A DNA stretch of 64,000 nucleotides from Streptomyces aurantiacus (GTDB taxonomy: Bacteria > Actinomycetota > Actinomycetes > Streptomycetales > Streptomycetaceae), in assembly GCF_027107535.1 (NCBI RefSeq), contig NZ_CP114283.1:3348001-3412000 (forward strand), in the 5' to 3' direction. The notes under the pieces are model-generated. The model saw only the letters and a program-made list of their open reading frames with translations. It was not told where the DNA came from and made no database searches. Below are positions 45,240 to 56,254 of the stretch, one piece after another (the stretch's first letter is position 1; each line of letters begins with the position of its first letter). The translations under genes and the position numbers were made by a program.

Positions 45240-46685
45240 TCAGCGCTGATCAGCCCCCCGCTCCAGCAGTGCGGCCGCGTCGGAGAGTACCCCGGTGATT
45301 TGTGCGAGCGCCGCCTCGTCCCGCTCCACGGCCTCCAGTACCGGCCCGCGTGCCGTGTCCCAGCGCCGGGCCACCGCCGCCGGATCCTCGCCGGTCAGCA
45401 CGCCCGCGGCCTGTGCGGCGGCGCCGAGTGCCACCAGCTCCCTGGCCTCGGGCACCTGGACGGGACGCCCGGACAGCCGTCGTACGGTCTGCTGCCAGGC
45501 GGTTCCCCGGGCGCCCCCGCCGATGAGCAGGAGGGGCGCCGAACGGTTCGCGTCCTCGTCCAGAACCAGGTCGAGGGCGCCGAGCAGGGAGTGGACCGCC
45601 CCGTCGTACGCGGCCTGGAGCAGCTGCCCCCGCGTGGTGTCGTGCCGCAGCCCGTGCAGCAGGCCCGAGGCGTGCGGCAGGTCGGGGGTGCGCTCGCCGT
45701 CCAGGTAGGGGAGCAGAGTCACGCCCGTGCCCGGCTCGACGGCCTCGCGGTCGATGCCGACCAGCGCGGCGACGCGGTCCACCGCGAGGGTGCAGTTCAG
45801 GGTGCAGGCCAGCGGCAGCCAGTCGCCCCGCGCGTCCGCGAAACCCGCCACGGTGCCGGTGGGGTCCGCGGACCGTTGCGTGGACACGGCGTACACGGTG
45901 CCGGACGTGCCGAGGCTGAGCACCGCGGTGCCGGGGCGCAGGCCGAGGCCCAGCGCGGCGGCGGCGTTGTCTCCGGTGCCGGGCGCAACCAGCGTGCCCT
46001 TGGAGAAGGGCAGGTCCTCGGAACCGCGCACGGTTCCCACGACCTCACCGGGCCGCGCCACCCGGGGCAGCAGAGCCGGATCGAGCCCCACATGGCCGAG
46101 GACCTCCTCGTCGTACGCCTCCGTGCCGGACGCCCACCAGCCCGTTCCGGAGGCGTCGCCCCGGTCGGTCGTACCCAGTCCGGTGAGACGCTCGGTGAGG
46201 TAGTCGTGGGGCAGTCGCACAGAAGCGGTCGCACGGACGGACTCGGGCTCGTGCTCGGCGAGCCACGCCCATTTGGTGACCGTGAAGGACGGGCCGGGCA
46301 CACTTCCGCTGCGCTCGGCCCACGCTTTCGGACCGCCCAGCTCCTCCACGAGGCGACGGGCCTGCGGAGCCGACCGGACGTCGTTCCACAACAGCGCGGG
46401 CCGCACCGGCGCGCCCTGGGCGTCGAGAGTGACGAGCCCGTGCTGCTGACCGCCGACGGACACCGCCGCGGCCTCGCGTGCCGCGTCCCCGCACTGGTGC
46501 AGCGCCTCGCGCAGCGCGTCCCACCACTGCCGAGGATCGCTCTCACGACCCGCACCGGAGGACACCGTGTGCGGCGCCTGGCCGCTTGCCACCACCGCGC
46601 CGGTGGCCACGTCCACGACCAGGGCCTTGGTGGACTGGGTGGACGTGTCCACGCCGACGACGAGCGGACCCTCGGCTGCTGACAT
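45240..46685 (-). CDS. xylB: Xylulokinase
   Basis: 481 residues from ATG 46685, 7 bp after GGGAG. FGGY-kinase motifs are VVGVDTSTQSTKALVVD, VSVGGQQHGLV, LLWNDVRS, ATP-site GTGDNAAAALGLGL with LSLGTSGTVYA, and LLIGGGARGTAWQQ near the C-terminus. It phosphorylates D-xylulose made by XylA, feeding the pentose phosphate pathway. It is divergent from xylA with a 190-bp shared control region. Confidence 0.96.
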   Translation of the reverse strand: MSAAEGPLVVGVDTSTQSTKALVVDVATGAVVASGQAPHTVSSGAGRESDPRQWWDALREALHQCGDAAREAAAVSVGGQQHGLVTLDAQGAPVRPALLWNDVRSAPQARRLVEELGGPKAWAERSGSVPGPSFTVTKWAWLAEHEPESVRATASVRLPHDYLTERLTGLGTTDRGDASGTGWWASGTEAYDEEVLGHVGLDPALLPRVARPGEVVGTVRGSEDLPFSKGTLVAPGTGDNAAAALGLGLRPGTAVLSLGTSGTVYAVSTQRSADPTGTVAGFADARGDWLPLACTLNCTLAVDRVAALVGIDREAVEPGTGVTLLPYLDGERTPDLPHASGLLHGLRHDTTRGQLLQAAYDGAVHSLLGALDLVLDEDANRSAPLLLIGGGARGTAWQQTVRRLSGRPVQVPEARELVALGAAAQAAGVLTGEDPAAVARRWDTARGPVLEAVERDEAALAQITGVLSDAAALLERGADQR

Positions 46686-46820
46686 CGGGCTCTCCCTCTT
46701 CCGCGGCTCCGCGGCATCTGACCTGGTGTTTTCGGAGCCTGTCCAGGCCGGTGACGGCCCGAATCCAGCTTCCGTCCCTGTGCGGGGACATCTTGTCCCT
46801 TCCCAGAGATGCCTCCGCAT

Positions 46821-48042
<1,222 letters not shown>

Positions 48043-48169
48043 CTCGGCGCGAGGGCGGGGAGCAACCCTTGCGCGGCAGCTTCCGGAACCATGCGGTCCA
48101 CGCCATGAGTCCGCAGCAAGTTCCGCGCAGGGGTCGCTTCGTGACCGGTTCGAGGCGACTCTGGACGGT

Positions 48170-49015
48170 ATGGCCACGCCGCCCTTACCGCCCCAGCCTC
48201 CTCGGCCGCCGGACAACACACCGCCCTACGGCGGGGGTGGGTACGGTCCTCCGCCGGAAGGCTTCGGACCGCTGCCCGAGGGCTACGGCCCTCCACCTGC
48301 GGTCGGTCCACCCGGGCACGGCGGGGGAGGATGGCAGCCGCCACCGCCACCGCCACCGCCCCCGCCACCCGGATCACCGGGCGGCTCGGGGCGGCGCCGC
48401 AGGATGCTCCTGCTCCTGCTGACCGTGGTCGTGGCGGTCGGCGCCGCCTCCGCGGTCGTGCTGGCGGCCACGGGTGGTGACGGCTCTTCGGACAAGAAGC
48501 AGCCCTCGGAGAGCAGTTCCACCACGGGGCGGTCGCCGTCACCCTCACTGAGCATTCCGTCGCAGTTGCCGACCGAACTGCCCTCCTCGCCCTCCCTGCC
48601 CACGGGAGTGCCGTCCGACCTGCCCAGTGGCCTGGAGTCGCTCCTACCGTCCCTGGCCGGCGACGAAGTGCCGTACTACATGCTGCGAACCGGTGACTGT
48701 TTCGACATCGACGACACCCGGCCCGGCCAGGCGATGAAGCGTCGGTGCGGAGAGGAACACGACGCCGAGGTGGTGAAGGTGGCCGAGCTGGAAGGCGCGT
48801 ACACGACCGATGCCGCCCTCAAGAAGGCGGCGTCGGACCTCTGCCGGAAACCCTTGGACACCAAGGCGGCCGAGCAGCCCGCCGACACCGTGCGCGGCAC
48901 CCTGGTCCAGTACCCCGATCCCACAGGATTCGAGGTCGGCATCGACAAGGTCGCCTGCAGCCTGGCGGCGGACTCCGGCGAGGGCGACCGCAAGCTCACC
49001 AAACCACTGAAGTGA
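48170..49015 (+). CDS. Membrane-anchored proline-rich protein with septum-formation-like extracellular domain
   Basis: 281 residues. Residues 1-75 are Pro/Gly-rich with a run of eleven prolines. One membrane helix (RRRRMLLLLLTVVVAVGAASAVV, about 77-98) leads to a Ser/Pro-rich linker. An outer domain from about residue 165 has conserved cysteines (MLRTGDCFDIDD, KRRCGEEHDAEVVKV, SDLCRK, KVACSLA), the pattern of the actinobacterial septum-formation/DUF4333-like family. Type II topology is likely. The start (ATG 48170) has a weak ribosome binding site. The role is unknown. Confidence 0.8.
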   Translation: MATPPLPPQPPRPPDNTPPYGGGGYGPPPEGFGPLPEGYGPPPAVGPPGHGGGGWQPPPPPPPPPPPGSPGGSGRRRRMLLLLLTVVVAVGAASAVVLAATGGDGSSDKKQPSESSSTTGRSPSPSLSIPSQLPTELPSSPSLPTGVPSDLPSGLESLLPSLAGDEVPYYMLRTGDCFDIDDTRPGQAMKRRCGEEHDAEVVKVAELEGAYTTDAALKKAASDLCRKPLDTKAAEQPADTVRGTLVQYPDPTGFEVGIDKVACSLAADSGEGDRKLTKPLK

Positions 49016-49093
49016 ACCGCTCCTCCGTCGCCGCCACCGATTCCGTTCCTGCACGCAACGGAGTACGACAATGGTGAACGCCGCGCGTCGAAC

Positions 49094-49133
49094 GCCCGCC
49101 GGGCACGGGCGCCGCCCCGCGTGCCCGGCGGGC
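49094..49133. terminator. Bidirectional stem-loop terminator
   Basis: Perfect 14-bp arms GCCCGCCGGGCACG (49094-49107) and CGTGCCCGGCGGGC (49120-49133) with a 12-nt loop between two convergent genes. Confidence 0.9.
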
Positions 49134-49138
49134 CGGTG

Positions 49139-50407
49139 TCACTCCCGCCCCTCGGCCAGGGCCAGCGCTGTCGCCGGGTCCTGGGAGGCGGGGCCGACGG
49201 GAGCCCACCGGCCCCGCTCCTTGCGGTACGGCCACCAGCGGCCGTCCTGCCCCAGCCGCAGCTGTGCCCGTCCTCCGACCACGGTCCAGCGGCCGCGGGC
49301 CGGGCGCAGGGCGGGCCGCTCGTCGTCCTCCCAGGCCGACTCCAGAGCGGCACGCGCGCGTGCGAGTGTTTCCGCCTCCGCGGGCAGGTCTTCCTCGAGT
49401 ACGTCGAGTGCGGGCGCACCGCCGTACTCCCAGGCCCGGACGGCCAGCGCCAGGCCTTCGCGGTCACGCCCCGATCCCTCCGCGAGCCGGGCGGCCACCG
49501 GTGCCTCGGGTGCGCCCGAGGCCAGCCGCACGGCATCCTGCGCGGGCGTCGGCTCGGCCTCCACCGCACGCTGCCCGTGGCCCGCCCCGAGCGCATCGGC
49601 GAGCAGCCGGTGCGCCTCACGGGCGGCCTGCGCCGCCAGGAAGCCGAGCGCGGCCGGATCGACGCCGGGCGCCGGAGCGGTCTCCGTGTCCAGCGAGGGC
49701 GGCAGACCCGGCTCCGGGGGCACGGCGGGTTCCCCCGGCAGCGGCGGCAGGATTTCTCCCGCCGCGTAGGCCTCCACGGCGTCCACGCCCTCGTGCGTCT
49801 CCTGCCGCACCGCGGGGGTCGCCGACCGAGGAACGCTGCGGGTCTGCAAGGCGTCGAGGAGCTCGCGCTCGCCGCGGCCACGCAGGAGGAGCAGCACGAA
49901 CGGATCCTGGTCCAGCAACCGCGCCACCTGGTAGCACAGGGCCGCGGTGTGACCGCAGTGGTCCCACGCGCCGCAGTCGCACTCCGCCTCCAGGTCGCCG
50001 AGGCCCGGCAGGAGTTCGACACCGGCGGTCGCGGCGTCCTCGACCAGGTGCGGCGGCATCTCACGGTCGAGCAGTGCCGCGATGTGCCCCGCCCGCTCGG
50101 CTGCCATGTCCAGGAACCGGTCCCACTGCTCCTGCGAGAGTTCCTGCAGCAGGACGTCCGCGCGGCGCGCGGTGCGGTCGCGGTCCTGGATCACCGCGGT
50201 GACGCGCCCCGGGCGGACCGACACGGCGCCCACGGCGCCCGCCCGCGCGAGCCGACGGCCCGCCTTCAGCTGCGCCGAGTCCAGCGCGGCGTCCTCCAGT
50301 GCCCTGAGCCAGGCCTGCCCCCACCAGGTCTGCGCGAAGCCCCGGCCGTGCGCGGGCGGCAGGGCGGCGAACGTACGCTCCTGAGTGTTCTCGTAAGGCT
50401 CGCTCAT
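49139..50407 (-). CDS. SWIM zinc-finger protein, partner of SNF2 helicase
   Basis: 422 residues. ATG 50407 overlaps the helicase stop (ATGA), so translation is coupled. The N-terminus (FAALPPAHGRGFAQTWWGQAWLRALED) is typical of the family. The SWIM motif C-D-C-x5-C-x-H lies at about residues 141-151 (ECDCGAWDHCGHTAALCYQ). The rest is Ala/Glu-rich helix. SWIM fingers bind nucleic acid or protein. Co-occurrence with a SNF2 ATPase suggests a two-component remodelling or repair factor. Confidence 0.9.
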   Translation of the reverse strand: MSEPYENTQERTFAALPPAHGRGFAQTWWGQAWLRALEDAALDSAQLKAGRRLARAGAVGAVSVRPGRVTAVIQDRDRTARRADVLLQELSQEQWDRFLDMAAERAGHIAALLDREMPPHLVEDAATAGVELLPGLGDLEAECDCGAWDHCGHTAALCYQVARLLDQDPFVLLLLRGRGERELLDALQTRSVPRSATPAVRQETHEGVDAVEAYAAGEILPPLPGEPAVPPEPGLPPSLDTETAPAPGVDPAALGFLAAQAAREAHRLLADALGAGHGQRAVEAEPTPAQDAVRLASGAPEAPVAARLAEGSGRDREGLALAVRAWEYGGAPALDVLEEDLPAEAETLARARAALESAWEDDERPALRPARGRWTVVGGRAQLRLGQDGRWWPYRKERGRWAPVGPASQDPATALALAEGRE

Positions 50408-53259
50408 CGGGCGCCTCCTCGCAGTTCCACCAGGTCGGCCAGTTGGGCGTCGGACAGTTCGGTGAGGGCCGACTCCCCGGATCCGAGGACCGAGTCCGCC
50501 AACTCCCGTTTGCGCAGCAGCATGTCCGCGATGCGGTCCTCGATCGTCCCCTCGGTGATCAGCCGGTGCACCTGGACCGGCCGGGTCTGGCCGATGCGGT
50601 ACGCGCGGTCGGTGGCCTGGGCCTCGACGGCGGGGTTCCACCAGCGGTCGTAGTGCACGACGTGCTCGGCCCGCGTGAGGTTCAGGCCCGTGCCCGCGGC
50701 CTTCAACGACAGCAGGAAGACGGGCACTTCTCCGTTCTGGAAGCGCTCCACCATGGCCTCGCGCTCGGGCACCGGCGTACCCCCGTGCAGGAACTGAGAG
50801 TGCACACCGCGCGCGCTCAGATGGCGTTCGATCAGGCGCGCCATCCGCACGTACTGCGTGAAGACCAGAACGCACGCCCCTTCGGACAGGATGGTGTCGA
50901 GCAGCTCGTCCAGCAGCTCCAGCTTTCCGGAGCGCCCGGCGATCTTCGGCCGCTCCTCCTTGAGGTACTGCGCCGGGTGGTTGCAGATCTGCTTGAGCCC
51001 GGTGAGGAGCTTCACGATGAGTCCGCGCCGCGCCATGCTGTCGGCGCCGGAGATCTCCGCGAGGGTCTCGCGGACCACGGCCTCGTACAGGCCCGCCTGC
51101 TCCTTGGAGAGGGACACGGCGCGGTCGGTCTCGGTCTTCGGCGGCAGCTCCGGTGCGATGCCGGGGTCGGATTTGCGGCGGCGCAGGAGGAACGGCCGCA
51201 CGAGCCGGGCGAGTCGGTCCGCCGCCCCCGGGTCCTGCCCGCCCTCGACAGCCTTCGCGTACTGGTTGCGGAACGTCCCGAGCCGGCCCAGCAGGCCCGG
51301 TGTCGTCCAGTCGAGGATCGCCCACAGTTCGGAGAGGTTGTTCTCCACCGGAGTTCCGGTGAGCGCCACGCGCGCGCGTGCGTTGATGGTCCGCAGCTGC
51401 CGGGCCGTGTCCGAGTACGGGTTCTTCACGTGCTGTGCCTCGTCGGCCACGACCATGCCCCACGGTGTGTCCGCCAGCCGTGCCGTGTCGAGCCGCATGG
51501 TGCCGTAGGTCGTGAGGACGAACTCGCCGGCGGCGAGCCCTTCCAGGCTCCGTCGCGAGCCGTGGAAGCGGCGCACAGGAGTACCGGGAGCGAACCTCTC
51601 GATCTCGCGCTGCCAGTTGCCCATGAGGGACGTCGGACAGACGACGAGTGTGGGGCCCGCGGCGGACTCGTCGGTCTGCCGGTGCAGGTGCAGTGCGATG
51701 AGCGTGATCGTCTTGCCCAGACCCATGTCGTCCGCGAGACAGCCGCCCAGACCCAGGGACGTCATACGGGCCAGCCAGTTGAGCCCGCGGAGCTGGTAGT
51801 CGCGCAGGGTCGCGGCCAGCGCGGGCGGCTGCCCGACCGGCTCCTGGTCCTCCGGGGCCGACAGATGGTCCCGCAGTGTCGCCAGCCAGCCCGTGGGCCG
51901 CACGTCGACCCTGCGGCCGTCGACCTCCGTCGAGCCCGTGAGAACGGCGCTCAGCGCGTCGACGGGTGTCAGCTTGTGGTCCTGCTGGGCGCGGGCACGG
52001 CGCACCTCCTGCGGATCGACCAGCACCCACTGGTCGCGCAGCCTGACCATGGGCCGGTTGGCCTCGGCGAGCTGGTCGATCTCCTGGCGCGTCAGTTGCT
52101 GGTCGCCCAGCGCGAACCACCAGCTGAAGGACAGCAGGGCGTCGGCCGAAAGGAAGGAGGGCGTGTCCGAAGCCGTCGCGCTCGCACTCCGCTCGTCGTC
52201 CGGCGGTCCGATGACCGCGCGGGCCGTCAGCTTGTGTGCCAGTTCCCTGGGCCAGTGCACCTCCACACCGGCGGCCGCGAGTGCTCGTGCCCCCTCGCCC
52301 AGGAGTTCGGTGACTTCCTCGTCGGCGAGTTCGACCGCGTCGGGCACGGTCGCCGACAGCAGGGGAGTCAGCGGGGACCAGGCCCGAGCGGCACGACGCA
52401 ACGCGAGCAGGGCGTCCATCCGCGCGCGCGGGCCGAACGCCGTGCTCGAACCACCCCACACCTCGGCCGCGTCCGCCAGCAGGGCGGGGTCGCTGACGCT
52501 GTGCAGTTGCAGCACCGCTCGGAACGGCAGGCGGGTCTCGTCGGACACGGCCGACGCGAGACCCGGCACCTCGACGCGCAGCGAGATCCGTACGCCCGCG
52601 TCGTGCCCGGCCGCGACATCGGCGGCCCACGCACGGTGCTCGGGCACGTGCTGCGGTTCCGGTGCGGCGAAGGCCGGGCCGCCCGCGGCGAGCGCCGCGG
52701 CGGGGGAGCGGGGCAGGGTGTCGGCGACCGCGTCGAGGAAGGCGCGCAGCAGCCGCTCGGGCTCGGGCAGCCGCAGTGGCTCGGTCTCGTTGAGGGGCAC
52801 CGCGTGGGCGTGCGGAGGCATCGCGGCGGCCAGCTCACGGATCCGCTCCAGGTCCTGCGCGCCCAAGGGGCCGGTGCGCCACGCGTCGTGGTCGCCGGCG
52901 CTCAGGCCGGGCAACAGGAGCCCGCGCGCGGCGAGTTGGAGCGCCAGCACGGCCGCGGCACCCCAGAAGGCGGTCGTGCCGTGGGTTCCCGATGCGGCAC
53001 GCGCGCGCGTGAGGACCGGGAGTGCCGTCCGGATCGGCAGGAGGACGGCCCGCACGCTCACCAGCTCGACACCGCTCGTGGCGGGAAGGACGACCGACAG
53101 TTCCTCGACAGAACCCGAGCCGACCGCCGGGGGCTCTTCGCCGTCGGGCTGCCAGAAAGCGACGCAGCCTGTCCGGGCCGGGTCGGAGGGGACGAATACG
53201 GCTCGGCAGCGGGCGAGTTCGGAGATCTCGGAGGGGGTGGGGGCAGGAATCCTCTGCAC
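50404..53259 (-). CDS. SNF2-family DEAD/DEAH-type helicase
   Basis: About 951 residues. GTG 53259 is chosen because homologues start shortly before SEISELARCRAVFVP; TTG 53280 is an in-frame alternative without a clear ribosome binding site. An actinobacterial N-terminal domain of about 480 residues precedes the SNF2 motor: motif I DDMGLGKT (about 508), Ia VVCPTSLMGNW, motif II DEAQ (about 606), GTPVENN, then the helicase C-terminal half with VFTQYV, FLLSLKAAGTGLNLT and QATDRAYRIGQ. It uses ATP to move on DNA. The motor is complete, so it should be active. Confidence 0.93.
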   Translation of the reverse strand: MQRIPAPTPSEISELARCRAVFVPSDPARTGCVAFWQPDGEEPPAVGSGSVEELSVVLPATSGVELVSVRAVLLPIRTALPVLTRARAASGTHGTTAFWGAAAVLALQLAARGLLLPGLSAGDHDAWRTGPLGAQDLERIRELAAAMPPHAHAVPLNETEPLRLPEPERLLRAFLDAVADTLPRSPAAALAAGGPAFAAPEPQHVPEHRAWAADVAAGHDAGVRISLRVEVPGLASAVSDETRLPFRAVLQLHSVSDPALLADAAEVWGGSSTAFGPRARMDALLALRRAARAWSPLTPLLSATVPDAVELADEEVTELLGEGARALAAAGVEVHWPRELAHKLTARAVIGPPDDERSASATASDTPSFLSADALLSFSWWFALGDQQLTRQEIDQLAEANRPMVRLRDQWVLVDPQEVRRARAQQDHKLTPVDALSAVLTGSTEVDGRRVDVRPTGWLATLRDHLSAPEDQEPVGQPPALAATLRDYQLRGLNWLARMTSLGLGGCLADDMGLGKTITLIALHLHRQTDESAAGPTLVVCPTSLMGNWQREIERFAPGTPVRRFHGSRRSLEGLAAGEFVLTTYGTMRLDTARLADTPWGMVVADEAQHVKNPYSDTARQLRTINARARVALTGTPVENNLSELWAILDWTTPGLLGRLGTFRNQYAKAVEGGQDPGAADRLARLVRPFLLRRRKSDPGIAPELPPKTETDRAVSLSKEQAGLYEAVVRETLAEISGADSMARRGLIVKLLTGLKQICNHPAQYLKEERPKIAGRSGKLELLDELLDTILSEGACVLVFTQYVRMARLIERHLSARGVHSQFLHGGTPVPEREAMVERFQNGEVPVFLLSLKAAGTGLNLTRAEHVVHYDRWWNPAVEAQATDRAYRIGQTRPVQVHRLITEGTIEDRIADMLLRKRELADSVLGSGESALTELSDAQLADLVELRGGAR

Positions 53260-53523
53260 AGCGATGACTGTGTTCCTCAAATTTGACTACCGGGGGTCAG
53301 AATCGCCGAGGGTACAGCGCTCCCGGAAAAGCGCCAAATGTGCTGACCGTGATGTCGGTCACTCTGTACTGAAAGGTGGATTCAGGCCCACCCCTCGATG
53401 CAGGTGTTCCCCCGCTCGCGCCCGGGTGGTGGCGTCATGGCTGCTCACGGGCACTGCTCCGTTCGTTTCTACAGGTCAGCCCGTTCTCTCTCGGCCCGTT
53501 CCCTCAGAAACCGGAGTCCAGCC

Positions 53524-54329
53524 ATGTCCGAAAGCGCCGTCGCCGTCGCCGTCGCGGAGCACCCTCCCAGGAGTGCCGCTAGCGAGTTCACACCCCTCCT
53601 GCGCACGGTCAAGGACCGGGACTCCTGGACCGTCGGCAAGGCTGGTACGCGTTCACCATTGCCGTCAACGCGCTGGCCCTGGGCGGCGTCGTCACGGGCG
53701 TCGCCCTGGTCGGCCCCTCCTGGTGGGTGCTGCTCCTGGCGCCGGTACTCGCCGTGCTGTGCGCCCGCACCGCGTTCATAGGCCACGACGCGGGGCACGC
53801 CCAGATCACCGGAAGCCGGCCGACCGGCCGCGTGATCGGCCTCTTGCACGCGAATCTGCTGTTGGGCATGAGCTACGGATGGTGGAGCCCCGTCTGATGA
53901 TCGCGCACCTCGCCGCGTACGCGACTCTGCTGCTGAGCTCCATGCCCCTGGGGACGGCGCTCGCCTTCGCCGCGCTCCACCATGCGTTCTTCGGGCTGCA
54001 CCTGGGACTGGTCTTCGCACCGAACCACAAGGGCATGGAGATGCCCGATCCCGATGGAGAGGGATGGGGGGGGCCGTCGCCAGGTGCTCACCTCGCGCAA
54101 CGTCCGCGGAGGGATCCTGACCGACTGGTTCCTCGGCGGTCTCAACCACCAGATCGAGCATCACCTGTTCCCGAGCATGCCCCGCCCCCATCTGAAACTC
54201 GCCCAGCCCCTGGTGCGCGCACACTGCCGCGAGTTGGGTATCCCCTATGCGGAGACAACGCTCGTGGACTCCTACCGTCAGGCCCTCCGGCACATGCACG
54301 AGGTCGGAGAGCCCCTCAGGGGCGAGTAG
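53524..54329 (+). pseudogene. Broken fatty-acid desaturase (DesA-type) gene
   Basis: Pieces of a membrane desaturase lie in order but in different frames: SEFTPLLRTVKDR, then GWYAFTIAVNALALGG to GHDAGHAQITG and LLLGMSYGWW, then LMIAHLAAYATLLLSSMPLG and FAPNHKGMEMPDPDGE, then QVLTSRNVRGGILTDWFLGG, QIEHHLFPSMPRPHL and YRQALRHMHEVGEPL. Lesions are a one-base loss near 53620, an internal deletion at about 53883 that removed the second histidine box, and a frameshift in a run of eight G (54066-54073). Histidine boxes 1 and 3 survive. No functional enzyme can be made. Confidence 0.85.
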
Positions 54330-54434
54330 GGGGCGCACCTCAGGGTCGTATCAGGGTCGCGGGCCGGAACCGCCGGGAGCACGGATCCGTTCTCAGGACA
54401 GAGAGCGGCAGTGGCCGCTAAGGAGGCTACGCAC

Positions 54435-54617
54435 ATGTCGAAGAACGCGAAGATCGCCGCAGGAGGTGTCGCGGCCGGCATCATCCTGCTCATCTGGCTG
54501 CCCTGGTGGGCCGCCCTGCTGATCGTCCTGGGAGTTCCCGCGGCGGCGTACCTGACACTCGACCCTTCACAGCGGCGCAGGCTGCGCCGCGTGAACCGCA
54601 AGAAGCTCGGTCGCTGA
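54435..54617 (+). CDS. Small membrane protein
   Basis: 60 residues from ATG 54435 with a strong AAGGAGG. Two closely spaced hydrophobic stretches (KIAAGGVAAGIILLIWLP and AALLIVLGVPAAAYLTL) are followed by a very basic tail RRRLRRVNRKKLGR. It is probably a hairpin or single-pass membrane protein with a cytoplasmic basic end. Function unknown. Confidence 0.7.
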   Translation: MSKNAKIAAGGVAAGIILLIWLPWWAALLIVLGVPAAAYLTLDPSQRRRLRRVNRKKLGR

Positions 54618-54830
54618 GAAACCCCTGACCGAGTCGGTTCCCCTCCAGAGCGCAGGAGTTGACCACGTCGCCGCTCGCGGACCTGCCGATGGCCCGGTTC
54701 GCGAGCGGCTGCGTGCCGCGCTCCACCCACCCGGCGAGCGCGTCGAACGCCGCCCGGTAGCACGGCATGATCGGCCGCCATGGCGTCCCGAGACGCTGTC
54801 GTCCATGCCTTGCGTCGACTTCCCGGGGTT
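54618..54830 (-). pseudogene. Possible remnant of a secreted alpha/beta-hydrolase C-terminus
   Basis: One minus-strand frame reads PIMPCYRAAFDALAGWVERG followed by ANRAIGRSASGDVVNSCAL. This resembles the end of large secreted hydrolases in which a wrapper sentence about a named cargo precedes the stop. No start, signal or catalytic residues are near. Low confidence, and function not assigned. Confidence 0.25.
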
Positions 54831-54871
54831 TTCCCTCCAGACGCTGTCGCCCGGTGGTCGTCCTGGCGGGC

Positions 54872-55744
54872 TCAGTTCGGGCGTACGGCGATCTTGTCCA
54901 GAGCCTCCAGCAGCCCGGGCAGCTCGGGGCCACGGCCCACCGGAAGGATCTCTCCGGGCTTCTCGTCGAGCAGCACGAAGGCGATGTCGTCGGTCCGTGC
55001 CACCAGCGACCAGCCCGGCCCGTCGGCCCGGAGCGTCCGCGCGTCTCCCGGAGCGAAGGACGAGCGGACCCGGCCGAGGGGAGGCGGCGCGTCCACATAC
55101 GAGCGCGCTTCGGCAAGAACGCGTTGGACGCCGCTGAGCGGCTCCCGCTCGCTGCCTCCGTCTTCGCCACCCGGTGCGGACTCGTCGTTGCCGGCGGTCG
55201 GCGCGGTCGGCGCGGTCGGCGCGGTCGACGAATCGGCGAATTCCGATTCGTCGATCTGCTCGCGCCAGGCGGCCCACTGGAGGGCGATCTCGTCCGCGCC
55301 GAGGCGCCGTTGCGCGGCGCCCCAGACGGACGTGTCCGGCGGCCTCAGCGGCGCCTGCCCGGCGATCTCGGGCGCCGGATCGTGCGGGGCGGGCACATCG
55401 GGCGCCGCAACCGCGACGGCGAGCGGCCACCCGGGCAGCGCCGCCACCATCGTGCGATCGTCCGGCGACAGGTCGTACTCCATGCCGCAGTCCCAGGAGG
55501 CGATGGCGACAGCCACCAGTGAGACGTCGTCGATCACGACGGTCCACCGTGACCCGTCCCCGTCCTGGCCCAGCACCAGGCCGTACCCGTCTGCGAGGGG
55601 CGCGAGGCCGAGTGCCGCACACGCCTCCGGGTAGTCGTCACCCAGCACGCTGGGGAACTTCGCCGGCGTCAGGAGCACCGCCGTCAGCACATACAGTGCG
55701 TCGTCGTCCCCGGCGGCGACGGCCTCATCGTCCGTCCCGGCCAT
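54872..55744 (-). CDS. Hypothetical protein with central Thr-Ala-Pro repeat linker
   Basis: 290 residues from ATG 55744, 6 bp after GGAGG. No signal or membrane helix. The N-terminal half (LYVLTAVLLTPAKFPSVLGDDYPEACAALGL, DGSRWTVVIDDVSLVAVAI) looks like a globular domain. A linker contains a short TAP repeat encoded by 9-nt units near 55195-55225. The C-terminal part (GPGWSLVARTDDIAFVLLDEKPGE) is a second small domain. I do not recognise either. Confidence 0.8.
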   Translation of the reverse strand: MAGTDDEAVAAGDDDALYVLTAVLLTPAKFPSVLGDDYPEACAALGLAPLADGYGLVLGQDGDGSRWTVVIDDVSLVAVAIASWDCGMEYDLSPDDRTMVAALPGWPLAVAVAAPDVPAPHDPAPEIAGQAPLRPPDTSVWGAAQRRLGADEIALQWAAWREQIDESEFADSSTAPTAPTAPTAGNDESAPGGEDGGSEREPLSGVQRVLAEARSYVDAPPPLGRVRSSFAPGDARTLRADGPGWSLVARTDDIAFVLLDEKPGEILPVGRGPELPGLLEALDKIAVRPN

Positions 55745-55936
55745 CCCAGCCTCCCCATCGCTACATCCGTCGGCGCACCCTAATGCGCGCCCGCGGCCGT
55801 TGTCACGGGTCCGGAACACGTACCGAGCTGCGTCGATCGTCCTGTACGGGGGCGAAACGACCACCTGCAGCCGTGCAGGTTCCCCTTCTGCCCTGCCTCG
55901 GGCCCGCCATCCGGTGCGATCCGTGCCGTGTCCCGG

Positions 55937-56254
55937 TCAGGCGACCGGCAGGCCCAGCAGCGTCCGGGCCACCGCGGTGGGCGACTCGTCGCGCTCCCGC
56001 GCCAGCGCGATGACGGCCCGGCACGCCAGCTCGTTCACCCCGAACGACAGCGCCTCCGGCGACACCCAGGTCGCCGCCTCGTCCATCCCGTCCTGGTCGT
56101 CCTCGGCGCACGCCGACACGTAAGCCGCCGCGGCTTCGAACAGATTGTGCGTCCGCTTCTCGGAGGGGCGCGTCGCCGGTGGGCCCGGGGGCCGCGATTC
56201 GGCCGGTCGCGGGCGTGCGAAGAACTTCCAGAGTCTGGCCAACGTGCCGGACAT
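55937..56254 (-). CDS. Small hypothetical protein
   Basis: 105 residues, basic N-terminus (MSGTLARLWKFFARPRP) followed by an acidic helical part (AAAYVSACAEDDQDGMDEAATWVSPEAL, ELACRAVIALARERDESPTAVARTLLG). Normal codon use for a Streptomyces gene. Family not recognised. Confidence 0.65.
   Translation of the reverse strand: MSGTLARLWKFFARPRPAESRPPGPPATRPSEKRTHNLFEAAAAYVSACAEDDQDGMDEAATWVSPEALSFGVNELACRAVIALARERDESPTAVARTLLGLPVA

Noticed and set aside
49139..52630. Apparent single protein joining the SWIM gene with sequence upstream
   Set aside because: The upstream part is an out-of-frame reading of the helicase gene. The real genes overlap by 4 bp.
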